Assembly: GCF_030463565.1 (NCBI RefSeq)
Contig: NC_134643.1
Location: 10,001-74,000, forward strand
Origin: Pelecanus crispus
Lineage: Eukaryota > Chordata > Aves > Pelecaniformes > Pelecanidae
Direction: 5' to 3'
DNA: 64,000 nucleotides
Part shown: positions 23,183 to 34,100 of the stretch, piece by piece
Position numbering within the stretch: position 1 is the stretch's first letter
How the letters are laid out: each line of letters starts with the position of its first letter
Notes under the pieces: model-generated
Database searches by the model: none
What the model saw: only the letters and a program-made list of their open reading frames with translations
What the model was told of the DNA's origin: nothing
Program-made: the position numbers and the translations under genes

Positions 23183-24088
23183 CTACCCATTATTTCTCCA
23201 ATTACCATTCTGATTGCCTTTTGATATTGCAGCAGCTAGCAATTGAGCCTTGCGACTCTCCTTTCTCACTTGATCTTCCTCCTGTCTTTTCCTTTCCTCC
23301 TCATCCCTATTATTGTATACCTTCCAGGCCACTTCCAATAACCTGTCTATAGATCTAGCAGCTGCTCCTTCTACCTTCTGCAACTTCCTTCTCATATCCG
23401 GGTTTGACTGACCCACAAACAAAGTAACTAATGTCAAAGCATCAATTTCCTTTTCTGGATCTAAATCAGTCCATTTTCTAGCCACTTCACATAATCGCTC
23501 AAAAAAGGCCAATGGAGTCTCATCTTTCCCTTGCACCACCTGATACAGTTTTGACACATTCTTTGGTTTTGGAATAGCATTCCTTATTCCAAACAATATT
23601 AACCTTTGGTATTCGGTTAGTAGCAGTCTTTGTGCCCGATTATTAGGATCCCAATTTGGGTCGGTGTCTGGGAAGTGATCCTCCAATCTCCCTGCCTGAG
23701 CATCCCGGGCATGCACCTTTTCTGCTTCTTCCCTAGCTTTGACCAACACGGTCCTCCGTTCCTCATATGTCAGTATAGTACTTAACAATACCTGAATATC
23801 TCTCCAGTCTGGATTATGATTTTCCGCAATAGTTTCCAATACTTTTGCCACCTTTTCCGGATCTTCTCTATAAGTTCCAGCCATCTCCTTCCAAGCCATT
23901 AGATCAGCTACTGAGAAGGGTACTTTGACACAAACGGGTTCTCCCTCTGGACCCACTGCCTGTGTTAAGGGTGCTTGCAATGCCGCTCCCCTCCTTCTAG
24001 TTTGCCCTGCTACCGGGCTGAAATTCTCTCCTCCGTTTTCATTCTCACTTAGATTTCTACTCGAATTTCCTTGCCCTGGTGCCATCAA
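23183..24088 (-). pseudogene. gag capsid region, 301 codons open
   Basis: The frame runs from a proline/basic stretch through a capsid N-terminal part (VPFSVADLMAWKEM), a gamma-type LTYEERRTVLVKAREE segment, the C-terminal homology part (LVTLFVGQSNPDMRRKL) and a charged tail (RDEEERKRQEEDQVRKE). These are the expected features of a gammaretroviral p30 capsid followed by its charged assembly helix. The frame shifts at both ends against matrix and nucleocapsid. Confidence 0.9.
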
Positions 24089-24316
24089 TAACCACAGCTC
24101 ATCATCCTCCTCGTTTTCCGATTCCTTATACTTCTTATTATACCGCTTTCTGACGCTACACGCTGGGCAGCATCATTTTGGTCCCTTATTTTTCACTTGC
24201 TCTAAAGCGAGACTATTAGAGTCCTTAACAACTAACCCACATTCCTTCCAACTTTTCCAATCATTTCTTAGGGTAAAGAACAAATCCACATATGGCACTT
24301 CATCCCATTTTCCTTC

Positions 24317-24547
24317 TCATCTACAAAACAGCATCAACTGTAATACAGTGCTATATTTCAAAGTTCCATTCTTTGGCCACTTTTCCTGATCCTCTAGCAC
24401 ATAGGCAGGCCACCACTGATTACAATATTCTATCAATTTCTTTCGTGTCAGCGGATCCCTTCCAAACTTGTTCCAATTCTTTAAAATACAACCTAATGGG
24501 GAAGCCTTAGGTATTCCCCCTTCCTGGGAGGATATCACATTTCCCAT
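24317..24547 (-). pseudogene. gag matrix N-terminus
   Basis: Begins M-G-N, giving the glycine-2 site used for N-myristoylation of retroviral matrix. WPAYVLEDQEKWPKNGTL follows, a gamma-like matrix pattern. The frame closes after 76 codons and continues to capsid only through a frameshift (24089-24316). It is the annotated start of gag because no earlier ATG in frame fits and the leader lies upstream. Confidence 0.85.
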
Positions 24548-24965
24548 TCTTACAAATAGTATAACACAACTTTAACCAAAATTACACAAAGTTACACAAA
24601 AGAGCTCTTACTTATTCAATTATATACGATAATACAACCAATACCAATGCCACTGTGCACAGTAATACAACCAATACCAGCGCCGCTCGCTCCGGTCATC
24701 ACCGTATTAACGCAAATAGCCTTATGCAGCTGCAATACCAATAAAACCAATACCACTATTCCACCGACACATGCTCCGATCATCACGATTTACTTGGGGA
24801 ACTTTTCAATATTAAGCAATATCTCTTAATTTCGGCTACGGCGTATTACTCACCACTCCGGGGAATCGCTCGGGGGAGTCCCTGGATAAACAGTTCCGGT
24901 GCGCGCCGGAGTTCCCGCTGCAATCCCCGGTCGTGGGTGCGAGCCGCAGAAGTCGAAAACTCAGG
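24548..24965 (-). promoter_or_regulatory. proviral leader, with small internal repeats
   Basis: Noncoding stretch between the primer site and gag. It holds repeated CAATACCA-type modules (24630-24800; AATACAACCAATACCA appears at 24632 and 24664). In a live virus this part would carry the splice donor and packaging signal. A GGAGTGGTGAGTAATA stretch (~24845-24860, minus strand) is a possible donor. Confidence 0.55.
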
Positions 24966-24983
24966 GTCCCATCTGGGTTGCCA
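24966..24983 (-). other. primer-binding-site candidate
   Basis: Minus-strand TGGCAACCCAGATGGGAC starts with the obligatory TGG, lies directly after the LTR and is 18 nt long. From memory the closest vertebrate tRNA 3' end is an arginine tRNA, with about 14 of 18 matches. The primer assignment is tentative. Confidence 0.5.
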
Positions 24984-25490
24984 AAACCGTTACCTGGAAA
25001 TAAAGCTCCCAAAACCAAAAATGGTTTTGAAAGGAGATATTGCTTTATTCTGCGCAGGGTGCAAGGTGGAAGAATTCCACAAATCAAGCACACCAAGTTT
25101 GGATTCTATGCCCTTACTTATACATTGAATATACAATCTACACTCCTTTCTAATACATAATCATTAACCTGTCTTTGTGCGCTCATCTTCATTGGTTAAC
25201 AGTTTTCTCGCATAGTCTTTAAAGCTATAGTGTCTTTTTAATTCACCGCGCTTGCGCAGGAGGAGTATGTTGGGGGGTACTTGCTTCAGTCCTTAATTGG
25301 GTCGGTGGTCATGATCTCTCCCCTGCCCGAATTACCTCTTAGCCAGTTTCTCCTATTTTGTGCATGCCCATTTGTTCTGCCTTCCCCTTATCTTTATCTT
25401 TGAAGGTCAGCAACCAGCTGCTTAGCCATCCTCCCTTCCTCCTTCAGTGTAGCAAAATATGCATTACTTCACTACTACTGTGGTGGTACA
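24984..25490 (-). mobile_element. 5' LTR of the provirus
   Basis: On the minus strand it starts TGTACCACCACAG at 25490 and runs ~507 bp to the primer-site candidate. It contains a TATA-like GTATATTCAATGTATAAG (~25120-25140) and a polyadenylation signal AATAAA (25044-25049). The U3, R and U5 order is therefore consistent. A polypurine tract sits directly upstream of its start, which is normal for a 3' LTR but not for a 5' LTR. Confidence 0.7.
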
Positions 25491-26806
25491 TCCCCCCCCT
25501 CTATTCTGTTCTGTTTTTCCTCCTCACTTCGGCCGCTTTACAATCTCAGGAACTCCAGGCCGCAGCTTTTGTGTAGCAAGTTGGTCAGTTAATTGTACCA
25601 GAAACTCCTACATGGCTGAAGCAGAGAGCGTCCCTGTCCCTATCAAGATCTTCATATTATGGCTAACGAGGGGAACGAGAACAGCTACCCCAGACAACCT
25701 TGAAACAGAGTGGTATCGTCGCTGCTGGAATTCCAACAACAAGCCAACCCGAATTGTGGCTCGGATGGAAATTTACTGGTGATTAAAGTCAATCATCTCA
25801 CAATCCTATAAACAGTAGTCCTAAGCGAGGCCCTTTGAGGTGTCCTGGACTGCCGCGGGCTGCACCAGCATCTCCCTCCGATCAAAACGTCTCTCAGAGT
25901 CAGCGAAAACTAGCAGACTCCGAAAGTCTGCTGCAAGCAGAACGCCATTGCTGAAGGTCAACAACGGAGCCTGGGTTGCTGAAATCCTTCACTCCTCGAG
26001 GCTCTACTCTCGCCCATTGAGAAATGCCAAGGCATTAGACATGAGTATTCCACTAAACTCGAGGAGAATTTTGAACAGGTATACCATTTTCATATATACA
26101 TTCATATTTGTGAGTGTGCATGCGTGAATCAATTTAAGTAGTCTGTAGATGTATGATTTAATTTTAAAGGGAGTTGTATACTGCTGCATTATTCTTATAG
26201 CATTACTGTCATAAACCATTGACCAAGTCTGAGACTGAGTGGGCCCAGCCGCACCTAGACCTCCTCTCTGAGAAGGAGTTTAGAAAGCAAGGGGGTCTAT
26301 TTTGAACCTCGTGACTCAACGGGAGGGTTTCTGTATCCCCTACATACGATTTCTCCCCCCCCCCCCCTCTTGTGCAACCCAATTTCCTTTATACACTTTC
26401 CCTATGTACTAGATATACATATATATATATTATCCTTATTCCTATAAACCGTTGACCAAGTCTGAGACTAAGATTAGACCTAGCCACACCTAGACTCCTC
26501 TCTGAGAAGGAGAATAGAAAGCAAGGGGGTCTATTCTGAACCTCGTGACTCAACGGGAGGGTCCTCCTTATTCCCTATATATGCAATCCCTTTATGAATC
26601 ATTCTAACTCAGTGTGATTTAATTTTCTTTTATGCGCTTCCATGTAGTAATAGAGTGAACATTGCCATCTTCGAATCTGTAACTAAGTCACTGTTTTCAT
26701 CAATTTTGTCTAATCACTTTATGAATCATTGATGATTGAGTGCTATTAAAAATCTTATAATCAAATTCTGCTATTTGCTACAAGTAAATTCTAACTGTTA
26801 CTAAAT
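25491..26806 (-). mobile_element. retroviral 3' noncoding fragment, right arm of the inverted repeat
   Basis: Reverse complement of the 5136-6436 arm, with the same landmark order and the same duplicated ~145-bp module (26220-26580, ~235 bp apart). It ends at GAGGGGGGGA (25491-25500) directly before the LTR start, so it looks like the 3' end of a second provirus that shares this LTR. A run of 13 C at ~26356-26368 interrupts it. Confidence 0.75.
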
Positions 26807-28436
26807 CAAACCAGATTTTTTGGGGTGCCGTAGAGACTAAACAAGTCTCTGGGAGGCAATGAGCTCAAAAGGGAATTGAACAAAGCACAGATGTCCTCAG
26901 GGCACTGGGGACTGAACAGAGGTGCACCGAATGGGTGAGAGGACAGAAAGACCAACTGAGGTAACAGATGCAGACTCAGGAAGGGTTCTGAGGGGAAAAG
27001 AGGACTGCAAAGTGAGCTGAGCTCCTGAGGTAGAACGGGGCTCTGAGGCATAGTGGGTGTCTCGCGAGAGCTCAGCAAGGGGAGCGCACGAGTTCTGAGG
27101 GGGCCTGAGAGACTAAAGAAGCCTCAGAGATAACAATGAGGAACTCCAAAGGGGATTTCAACAATGTACAGGTATGGTCAGGGGGCCGGGGGCTGAATGA
27201 AACTTTAAAAGTAACAGTGATTAAAGAAATAAGGAAAAAAATTAAAAAGTAGTGATGGTGAACTAAAACAAAGATGTAGAAACAAAATTTTATAAGCAAA
27301 GGGATTAAGAACAGAGAGGAAAAAAGTTACAATGAGGGTCACCAAACTAAATAAATGAAGACATTGAAACAAAATTTAAAAAGTGATGAAGTAGAGGACA
27401 GGGAGGATAAAACCATGGAACTGGATAAATGGAGACACAGAGAAAATTTAGAAAGCAATGGGGTACTGGCCATACGGGTAAGAAGTTATCTCTCAGGAGA
27501 GGGAGACTGATGGACAGCCACAGGCAAAGGACATTGGAAGAGCGACGGGTGCAGAGCAGAGGGAGTAACCGAAAAGAGAGACAAGTCGCTGGGTAGAGGG
27601 AGACCTAGAAATACAATTTTCACAAGCAACAGGGACAACGGCAGTGCGGGAAGAATGAAATAACAGAGGGTGGGGAGCCAGAAAGAGAGAGGCACAGAAA
27701 GGAAACGTAGGAGGTGACTGTGTACAGGGCAGTGCTAGCAGAAGAGCAAAAAGCTTTGGGGAGCTGGGCAGCCTGAAAGGGAAATGGAAGCAGGCGGAGA
27801 TCTGAAGAAGCACAGCAGGATGGGCGCGGACACACGGAAGGGGACGTGTGACTCACCGCAGCTCCTGGTGCCATCGGAAGACCTTCGCTGCCCCAAGGCT
27901 TCTCTCTCTGTCTCTGTACCTTCCTCCTCCGCAGTGCCAGCTGTCGGACCCTCGCCTGCTCAGGAGCGGGCGGCGGGTGCCTCGATGCTCCTCTCCCAGC
28001 GAGGCTTCCCGGATGCACGGCGGCTCACATGTGCGGCCAACTGAGGCACTGGGCTCCCGGTGCCGTGTGCTGGTGGTGCGCTCTGTCTGGGATGGCCGGG
28101 AGGGATCCTTCCTCGCTGTGGGGACCGGCCATTCCTTGCTGGAGGCAGCAGCCTGTGGAAGTTCCTTTGTCTCACTCCTCAGCCAGCTCCAGCAGGCAGG
28201 CATGTTCAGGCAGCCCCCTCCCCAGCTAGAGCCCCTTGGTGCAGCAGGGCAATCTTCATCCTCAACAGTTGCACCTGGGGCTGCCCAGACCTGCAGCCTT
28301 TTTAAAGCCTTGTCCCAGCCCCATCCTGACCTCACGAGTCCCACCTGGGCTGCCCCAGCCCACAGCTGGAGCCCACTGGGAACAGAGAGCCATCACCCCA
28401 GCCCCACATCAACATCACTCCCTCCCCTGGTAGTGT
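26807..28436. other. G/A-rich then GC-rich stretch, no gene assigned
   Basis: From 26807 to ~27780 the plus strand is purine-rich with loosely repeated modules (GAGACTAAACAAGTCTC and GAGACTAAAGAAGCCTC). From ~27780 to 28436 it becomes GC-rich with moderate CpG, and several long overlapping frames open in all directions, as expected from composition. None shows a domain I recognise or a convincing splice pattern. It could be a decayed LTR element or a promoter. Confidence 0.4.
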
Positions 28437-28513
28437 AGGTTAATGGTTGGACTGGATGATCTTAAAGGTCTTTTCCAACCTAAATGATTCTATGATTCTA
28501 TTCTATGATTCTA
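28437..28513 (+). mobile_element. CR1 LINE 3' tail
   Basis: GGTTAATGGTTGGACTGGAT, then TTTTCCAACCTAAATGATTC and repeats of ATTCTATG, the diagnostic CR1 3' end. Only the last ~75 bp are present. Confidence 0.92.
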
Positions 28514-29241
28514 TAACTGCATCTTAGCTGGGAACTGTTCCAGCATCATGACAATGCTGGCAATGACAGCTAAGCAAGAACCAGTTTTCTGTAATGTCTA
28601 TTAAAAAAAAAAATTAAACTCTGCTTACAAATATTCAGGATTTTTATTGAGAAAGTACTGTGTACATGCCCTTCTCCTTTATGTACATCAAGAAGATTCT
28701 GTACAGTGTGTATAGCAGCTTGCTGCAACACTGCTGGCAGCTACAACTTCTTGGTGATTTCTTTAATACATCAGCTGCACTTACAGAAATTCTTTACTTT
28801 CCTAAGAACTAAAAATAGGGTTTTTTCTGTATGTCAAATGATAATAAAAATGCAGTTTTATGTATAACTGGCCCACAAAACTGCACGAGACTAGAGGACT
28901 TGTAACAGGTACAGGACAGGTTCAACAGAGTCTTGAAAAAAACCCTCTGCCTTCCTCAGTCCAAAGGGACAGCAAAGTTCAACAGCATACACTCACAATA
29001 ATCCTCTGGAGAATGGAGCAATGTTTGCCAATACCCAGGTTGTGATTCCTCTCAGAAGCTCCAAGACTGCAGATGTGTATATGCCAGTGGGACCTGGACT
29101 ATGAGCCTGCCTGGCAAAATGTTGGCACCCACTCTAAACATGATCACTCACTCTCTCAAGCTCCAGTGACAATACTGATTAAACGTCCCTTGACTTAGAT
29201 GAAAGCCTAGACACTTTGTTCAGTGTACATATGTACATCAC

Positions 29242-29808
29242 TGTCATGGTTTAGCCCCAGCCAGTAACTAAGCACCACGCAGCCGCTCGCTCACTCCCCC
29301 TGCCCTGGTGGGATGGGGGGAGAATCGGAAGAGTAAGAGTGACAAAACTCCTGCGTTGAGATAAGAACAGTTTAATATTTGAAATAAAATAAAGTAAAAT
29401 AGTAGTAGTAATAATAACAATATAATAATAATAGTAATAACAATATACAAAACAAGTGATGCACAATGCAATTGCTCACCACCCGCCGACCAATACCCAG
29501 ACAGTTCCCGAGCAGCGATTGCTGCTCCCCAGCCAGCTCCCTGCAGCTTATATACTGAGCATGACATCATATGGTATGGAATAGCCCTTTGGTCACTTTG
29601 GGTCAACTATTCTGGCTGTGCCCCCTCCCAGTTTCTTGTGCACCTGGCAGAGCATGAGAAGCTGTAGTCTTTGACTAGTGTAAGCACTACTTAGCAACAA
29701 CTAAACCATCAGTGTGTTATCATCATTATTCTCATACTAAATCCAAAACCCAGCACTATGCCAGCTACTGGGCAGAAAATTAACTCTATCCCCGCCGAAA
29801 CCAGGACA
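29242..29808 (-). mobile_element. solo LTR, ERVL-like family, copy 1
   Basis: Starts TGTCATGGTTTAGCCCC and ends GAAACCAGGACA. The minus-strand sense has TATATAA upstream of a stretch of ATT repeats and carries TATTCCATACCATATG. It is 567 bp. No matching target duplication is visible at its ends (ATCAC against GAAGC), so it may be recombinant or mutated. It lies in the probable 3' UTR of the GCAP gene. Confidence 0.9.
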
Positions 29809-30261
29809 GAAGCTTAAATATAAGCAAGATTAAGTCCATTCTGAACTCTTCTTGTTACAGATCTGCAAGTTCTTCCTCCTGCACAAGAAAAACATGCCCA
29901 GCTATGGCACAGGCACTCTGCTGAACTTTTCCTGCATTGTTCTTACGTTCTGGCTCTCTCTCCGGATTCAGAGGAGCTTCTGACTGTGACCTTACCTAAT
30001 GTTAGTGAACAAGACACAGTTTGCTCAGTTTCTATCTATGCTACATCACTCTTCCCATTGTGTACAAAGACACAGAGTGATTTGTGGCAGCACTGATCTA
30101 GAGTATCAACTTCACTCCAGTATCCACATGAGCAGCAGAATTCGCAAGTCACCTTGCTGAATTGTTTGGTTTGCTTCTTAGGTTTTCTTCCCAAGAATAG
30201 AAAGAAAGAACAATAAAGGATGTGTGAAGCAACAATATTAGGATCATCTTCACATACTTCA

Positions 30262-30267
30262 TTTATT
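30262..30267 (-). terminator. candidate polyadenylation signal for the GCAP gene
   Basis: Minus-strand AATAAA ~800 nt beyond the stop codon at 31070. A second candidate lies at ~28635-28640 (minus TCAATAAAAATCC), which would give a ~2.4-kb 3' UTR containing the LTR at 29242. The sequence alone does not decide between them. Confidence 0.35.
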
Positions 30268-31069
30268 CAGTTGTATGAGAGGAGAGTAGTAGGACAACGA
30301 GTGTAAAAAACATTCGATCTGTCAGGTAATTCTTCTGCTTTGGGAAACTGAGTAGCATATTTTCTCTGGCTACAGAAGCTGCTCCTAAACTGTTGAATTA
30401 TTTGGTAAAGAGTTCTTTGATCACAGAAAGCTGCAAACAGCAGCATTACTGACAGTGCAGCTGGGAACAGATTTGTCACTATCAGCCTTAAAGACTGATT
30501 TTTTTCTTTCAGCTCTTGAGATCTTACAAATCAAGCTACTTCCGTAGAGACTACCAAATCCAAGCACATCTGGTACAGACAAACATGCTGGTGTTTATGA
30601 TCTAATACCATGACAAGAACAGCAGAAGTTACATTCTTTTGATAGTTCTCTACATTGATAACAGTTTGAAGCTCTTTTGTATGCATCAGAAATTCTCCAC
30701 ACTCCATCATCCAGTTCTACTAGTGCTCTTCACAAACTTAGTGTTACTTTTAGTCCATTGCAAAGTGACAATCTGGGACACAGAATAAGGAGGAAATTTG
30801 TGCCCTGAAACTCGGCCTTTAAATTTTAGTCAACTCAAATACTGCTACCCAGATCCAGTTTTTCTGAACCTGCCCTGCATGTATGTGGCCGAGCTTCAAT
30901 ATTTGTACAGGAACATGCACTCAGATACACAAATATAGCAGTGTCTTTCTGTTCCTACTTCCATACGTGTGTTTATGGAAATTTTGTTTGTTTTAAAAAA
31001 TGCTGTCTCTCCTTTCTGGTGTGTGTGCACACTTCTGTCTATTGGCACGGCATTTTCTCCCAGCTTGAT

Positions 31070-31197
31070 TTATATGCTATGCCGACGGTTGTTGATCATG
31101 GCCACAATGTGTGACAGGTCCAAACTTTTCATCATAACCTCCATGAACTCCTCGTCTTTCCTTGCTCCCTCCACAAATTCATCCAGAGAAAGTTCAC
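31070..31197 (-). CDS. GUCA1A-like: GCAP exon 4 with stop
   Basis: 128 bases encoding the end of EF4 (ELSLDEF), the C-terminal helix ([20 protein letters not shown]) and the tail NNRRHSI, then TAA (31070-31072). The acceptor is GACACAG. The phase-1 junction with exon 3 restores glycine 147. Confidence 0.93.
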
Positions 31198-34100
31198 CTG
31201 TGTCAGACACAGACAGAAGGCATCAGAATCACACCGATCCACATTTGAACAGGAAAAGGAGTACAGTAATGTAAGTTTAGAGACCACTTAGTATACATGC
31301 ATTGTTCTAAAGCACCAAGAGGCCTTAGAGAGTCTTTTTAAGCTTAAGTGAAACTTCCCTGATATCCAGGCAACTCCATCTTCCTTCCCCACCCCCCACG
31401 CACACAAGGGAAAGGGTACATAAGAAAGAATGGAGGAAGTGCGTAGCTAAGGAGTGGGATCATAGCTTCCTATAAATAAGGCTGGATTATCTGCCTCCTT
31501 TTTGGCCTAACCTGTCATAGTCCTAACCTGCCCCATACTTGCTGGTTTTCATGTTTAAAAGAAGTGACAGAAGGAAGCTGTGACAGGCAGAAATAGGTTC
31601 TCTGTCCTAGGCCAAAAAGCCCTTGTGCACGGAAGCAGCTCGGCAGAGTTCTTCTGGAATAACAAAAAAACATGTCAGAAGGTAATGAGCCCATGAGGTA
31701 GCAAGGAAAGAAATACCTCTCAGGGACATACAGCGACTACAGTGGCATTGACCAAATTTTGACTGACTGGTCCATAGTGCTTCATGTGCTTGTTGTACTG
31801 CCTGTAGCAGACCCAGTGAAGAAACTCTGAACTTCAGCATTAAAGTCCAGTTCTTCCTTTCCCTGCTGCTGAAATATTTAGGAGCAGCAGGGGGCATCTG
31901 TTAATATTTCCCGCTTCTAACTCTGACATAAGCTACACAGCAACATACAAAAAGGCAAAACTAAACGCCACTCCAAAATCCAACTACCAAACTCATGTGG
32001 ACAGAACATGGCTGAGACTTAGTACAGGGAACAAATCCCATCATACTGATTATGTATGATGCAAGGAGAAAAATGCCTCAGCAAAATTAATGGAGAACGC
32101 ATTGCTGGATGAGAATTCATATAACAAGCAAATATAAAATGAAAAGGCATAAAGTTCAATCAAGAAGGGAAGACATGGATGTCTCTTTGTAGCACAGAGA
32201 CCATCTGAGTTGGATGAGAAAGACAGGAATCTTACCATCTCCATTCACATCAATTTTATTGAAGACTCGGTTGGTGAACTCTTCTGCACTAGTTTCATGG
32301 TCACCACCATTAATAGCTCGAATAGCCTAAAAGAAAAGAGGAAGAATAGGAAGCTGCCTAATGGCTCCCAAAATGATAGACAGATTCCATTGCAGCCTGT
32401 CAGCGTAGATTCAGAACAAGACAGTCCTGCCTGGTATCTTCCCCATACAAATGAACCAGCATCATAGGAAAACACAGAAGAAATCATCAGGCCTTATCAT
32501 TGGCACTGAAGGGTGCAAAGGGAACATGGTTCTGGAGCACGGAATGAGCAGTGATGAAACCCAGAAGATCATCCTAAACCCGCTTAGGTAGAGGTTAAGC
32601 ACCACAGAAATGGCAGAATCAGGATCCACCTAATTGATCCACATTCTATTACCCTATGGTCCACCAAGCCCAATAAACACTGTAAAACACCCTCTGCATT
32701 TGACATTATGAAATTTCTTTTTTATATGCTGTGGTCATTTATTCCTATTCTTGCTTTCCCTGTTTCCATTTATATACTGCTTCCTGTGTGTCCTGCTTCT
32801 CCCTAAAGCTCACTGAAAATTCATTTTCAGCTTCAGAAAGTTCAAGCATTATTCACTACTGTTTACTAAAATTCATCTTATTCATAACCATATAGTGCAG
32901 GGTCCTCTTTTCCTTCCATGCCTAATTGTTTCCTTTGTTTAAGGCTGTCCATGAAATATGTGATTCCAGAGCCTTCATACTGATTCTAAGACTATTCATT
33001 TTGTAGTATTTACCTTCTGATATTTGGTAAGTTTCTTCATTCTTTTTCAAATGCCATTTTACTAAAACTCAGCAACTTCCTAAGGCTGCCAAAAAAGACA
33101 CTGAACTACACCCACAAAATTCAAAGGGCAGTAAATCAGTTGCCACCAATGATTGCCCACGGGACTTGTTTCTCAAGAGGTCTGTGTTAAACAATTACTA
33201 CCTGTTGCTTCACTGTGATGTCTGAGTATTTCTATTGCAAGTTATTAGTAGGAGGCTGTATATTATTACAGTTATTGATTTGGTTTGGTCTCTTCAATGC
33301 CCAGCAGTAAAATTCATATCCAGATGAGAATGCATTACTAACATCTTATCAGTGGGTTTATTTGTGAACAGCTCAGATTTCAAATCTTTATCAAATCCAT
33401 TTCCTGACCTTTCTTATTCAGAACTGTAAATTATTTAGGGCCATTGAATCTTTTCTGCATCTTTCCAGTTTCCCACTCTCTACAGAATAATCTGAATTTC
33501 CAGCATAATTCATTCTGAGATATTCATAAGGTCATGTATACACCTGTAATTTCCAACACCTTCCACAACAGCTATTTGCATACAATTTTTTCCATTGACA
33601 GTCATTCTTCTTCAAACTATTTGCCAGAGTCAGAAATGTTTTATTACATTGACATTTAGGAGCTGGTTCTAAAAAGCAAACTGGGAGTAACTCTCCAACT
33701 ACTATTTGCATGGGGAAAAGGACATATGAAGGACACATTACAGAGACCGCAACTGACAATCACAGAGTCTGAAGTCTTGGAAAGTACAATTTAGGTCCTA
33801 GGCAGCTAAAACAATTTTATGGAGTTAGCTATGCTGTAACATATGCTGTGGTGGTAAAGAAGAGTCTGTCAAGTCTGCTTACTGGACTATGAGATTGTGG
33901 GGAATTCCGCTAAAAGAAAGGATGCTGTTAAAGAAGGTCTCATCCATGATCATCCTATGGGGAATAACAAAAGTCTTACTTGTGTGGTGGAATTTGTCTT
34001 TGAGGAAAGAGGAAAGAACACAGACCCCCTGGAGACTCACCTTAATGATGTTGAGCAGTTCATGTCGATCAATGCAGCCATTGCCATCTACATCATAGAG

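Larger units (their letters stand above)
18953..25490 (-). mobile_element. defective gammaretrovirus-like endogenous retrovirus
   Basis: Minus-strand order is LTR, primer-binding-site candidate, gag (matrix, capsid, CCHC knuckle), protease, reverse transcriptase, RNase H, integrase, transmembrane env remnant and polypurine tract. The gag-pro-pol layout with a single CCHC box, the LTYEERR capsid motif and a CX6CC env motif point to the gamma-like (class I) group. Many frameshifts and stops, a changed protease active site and loss of the env surface subunit make it non-functional. The upstream (25491+) sequence is also retroviral. Confidence 0.93.

Noticed and set aside
27848-28438. 196-codon plus-strand and 163-codon minus-strand frames in GC-rich DNA
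   Set aside because: Overlapping frames on both strands are expected from the composition; no domain and no splice support.
30969-31274. Plus-strand 101-codon frame
   Set aside because: Antisense shadow of GCAP exon 4.
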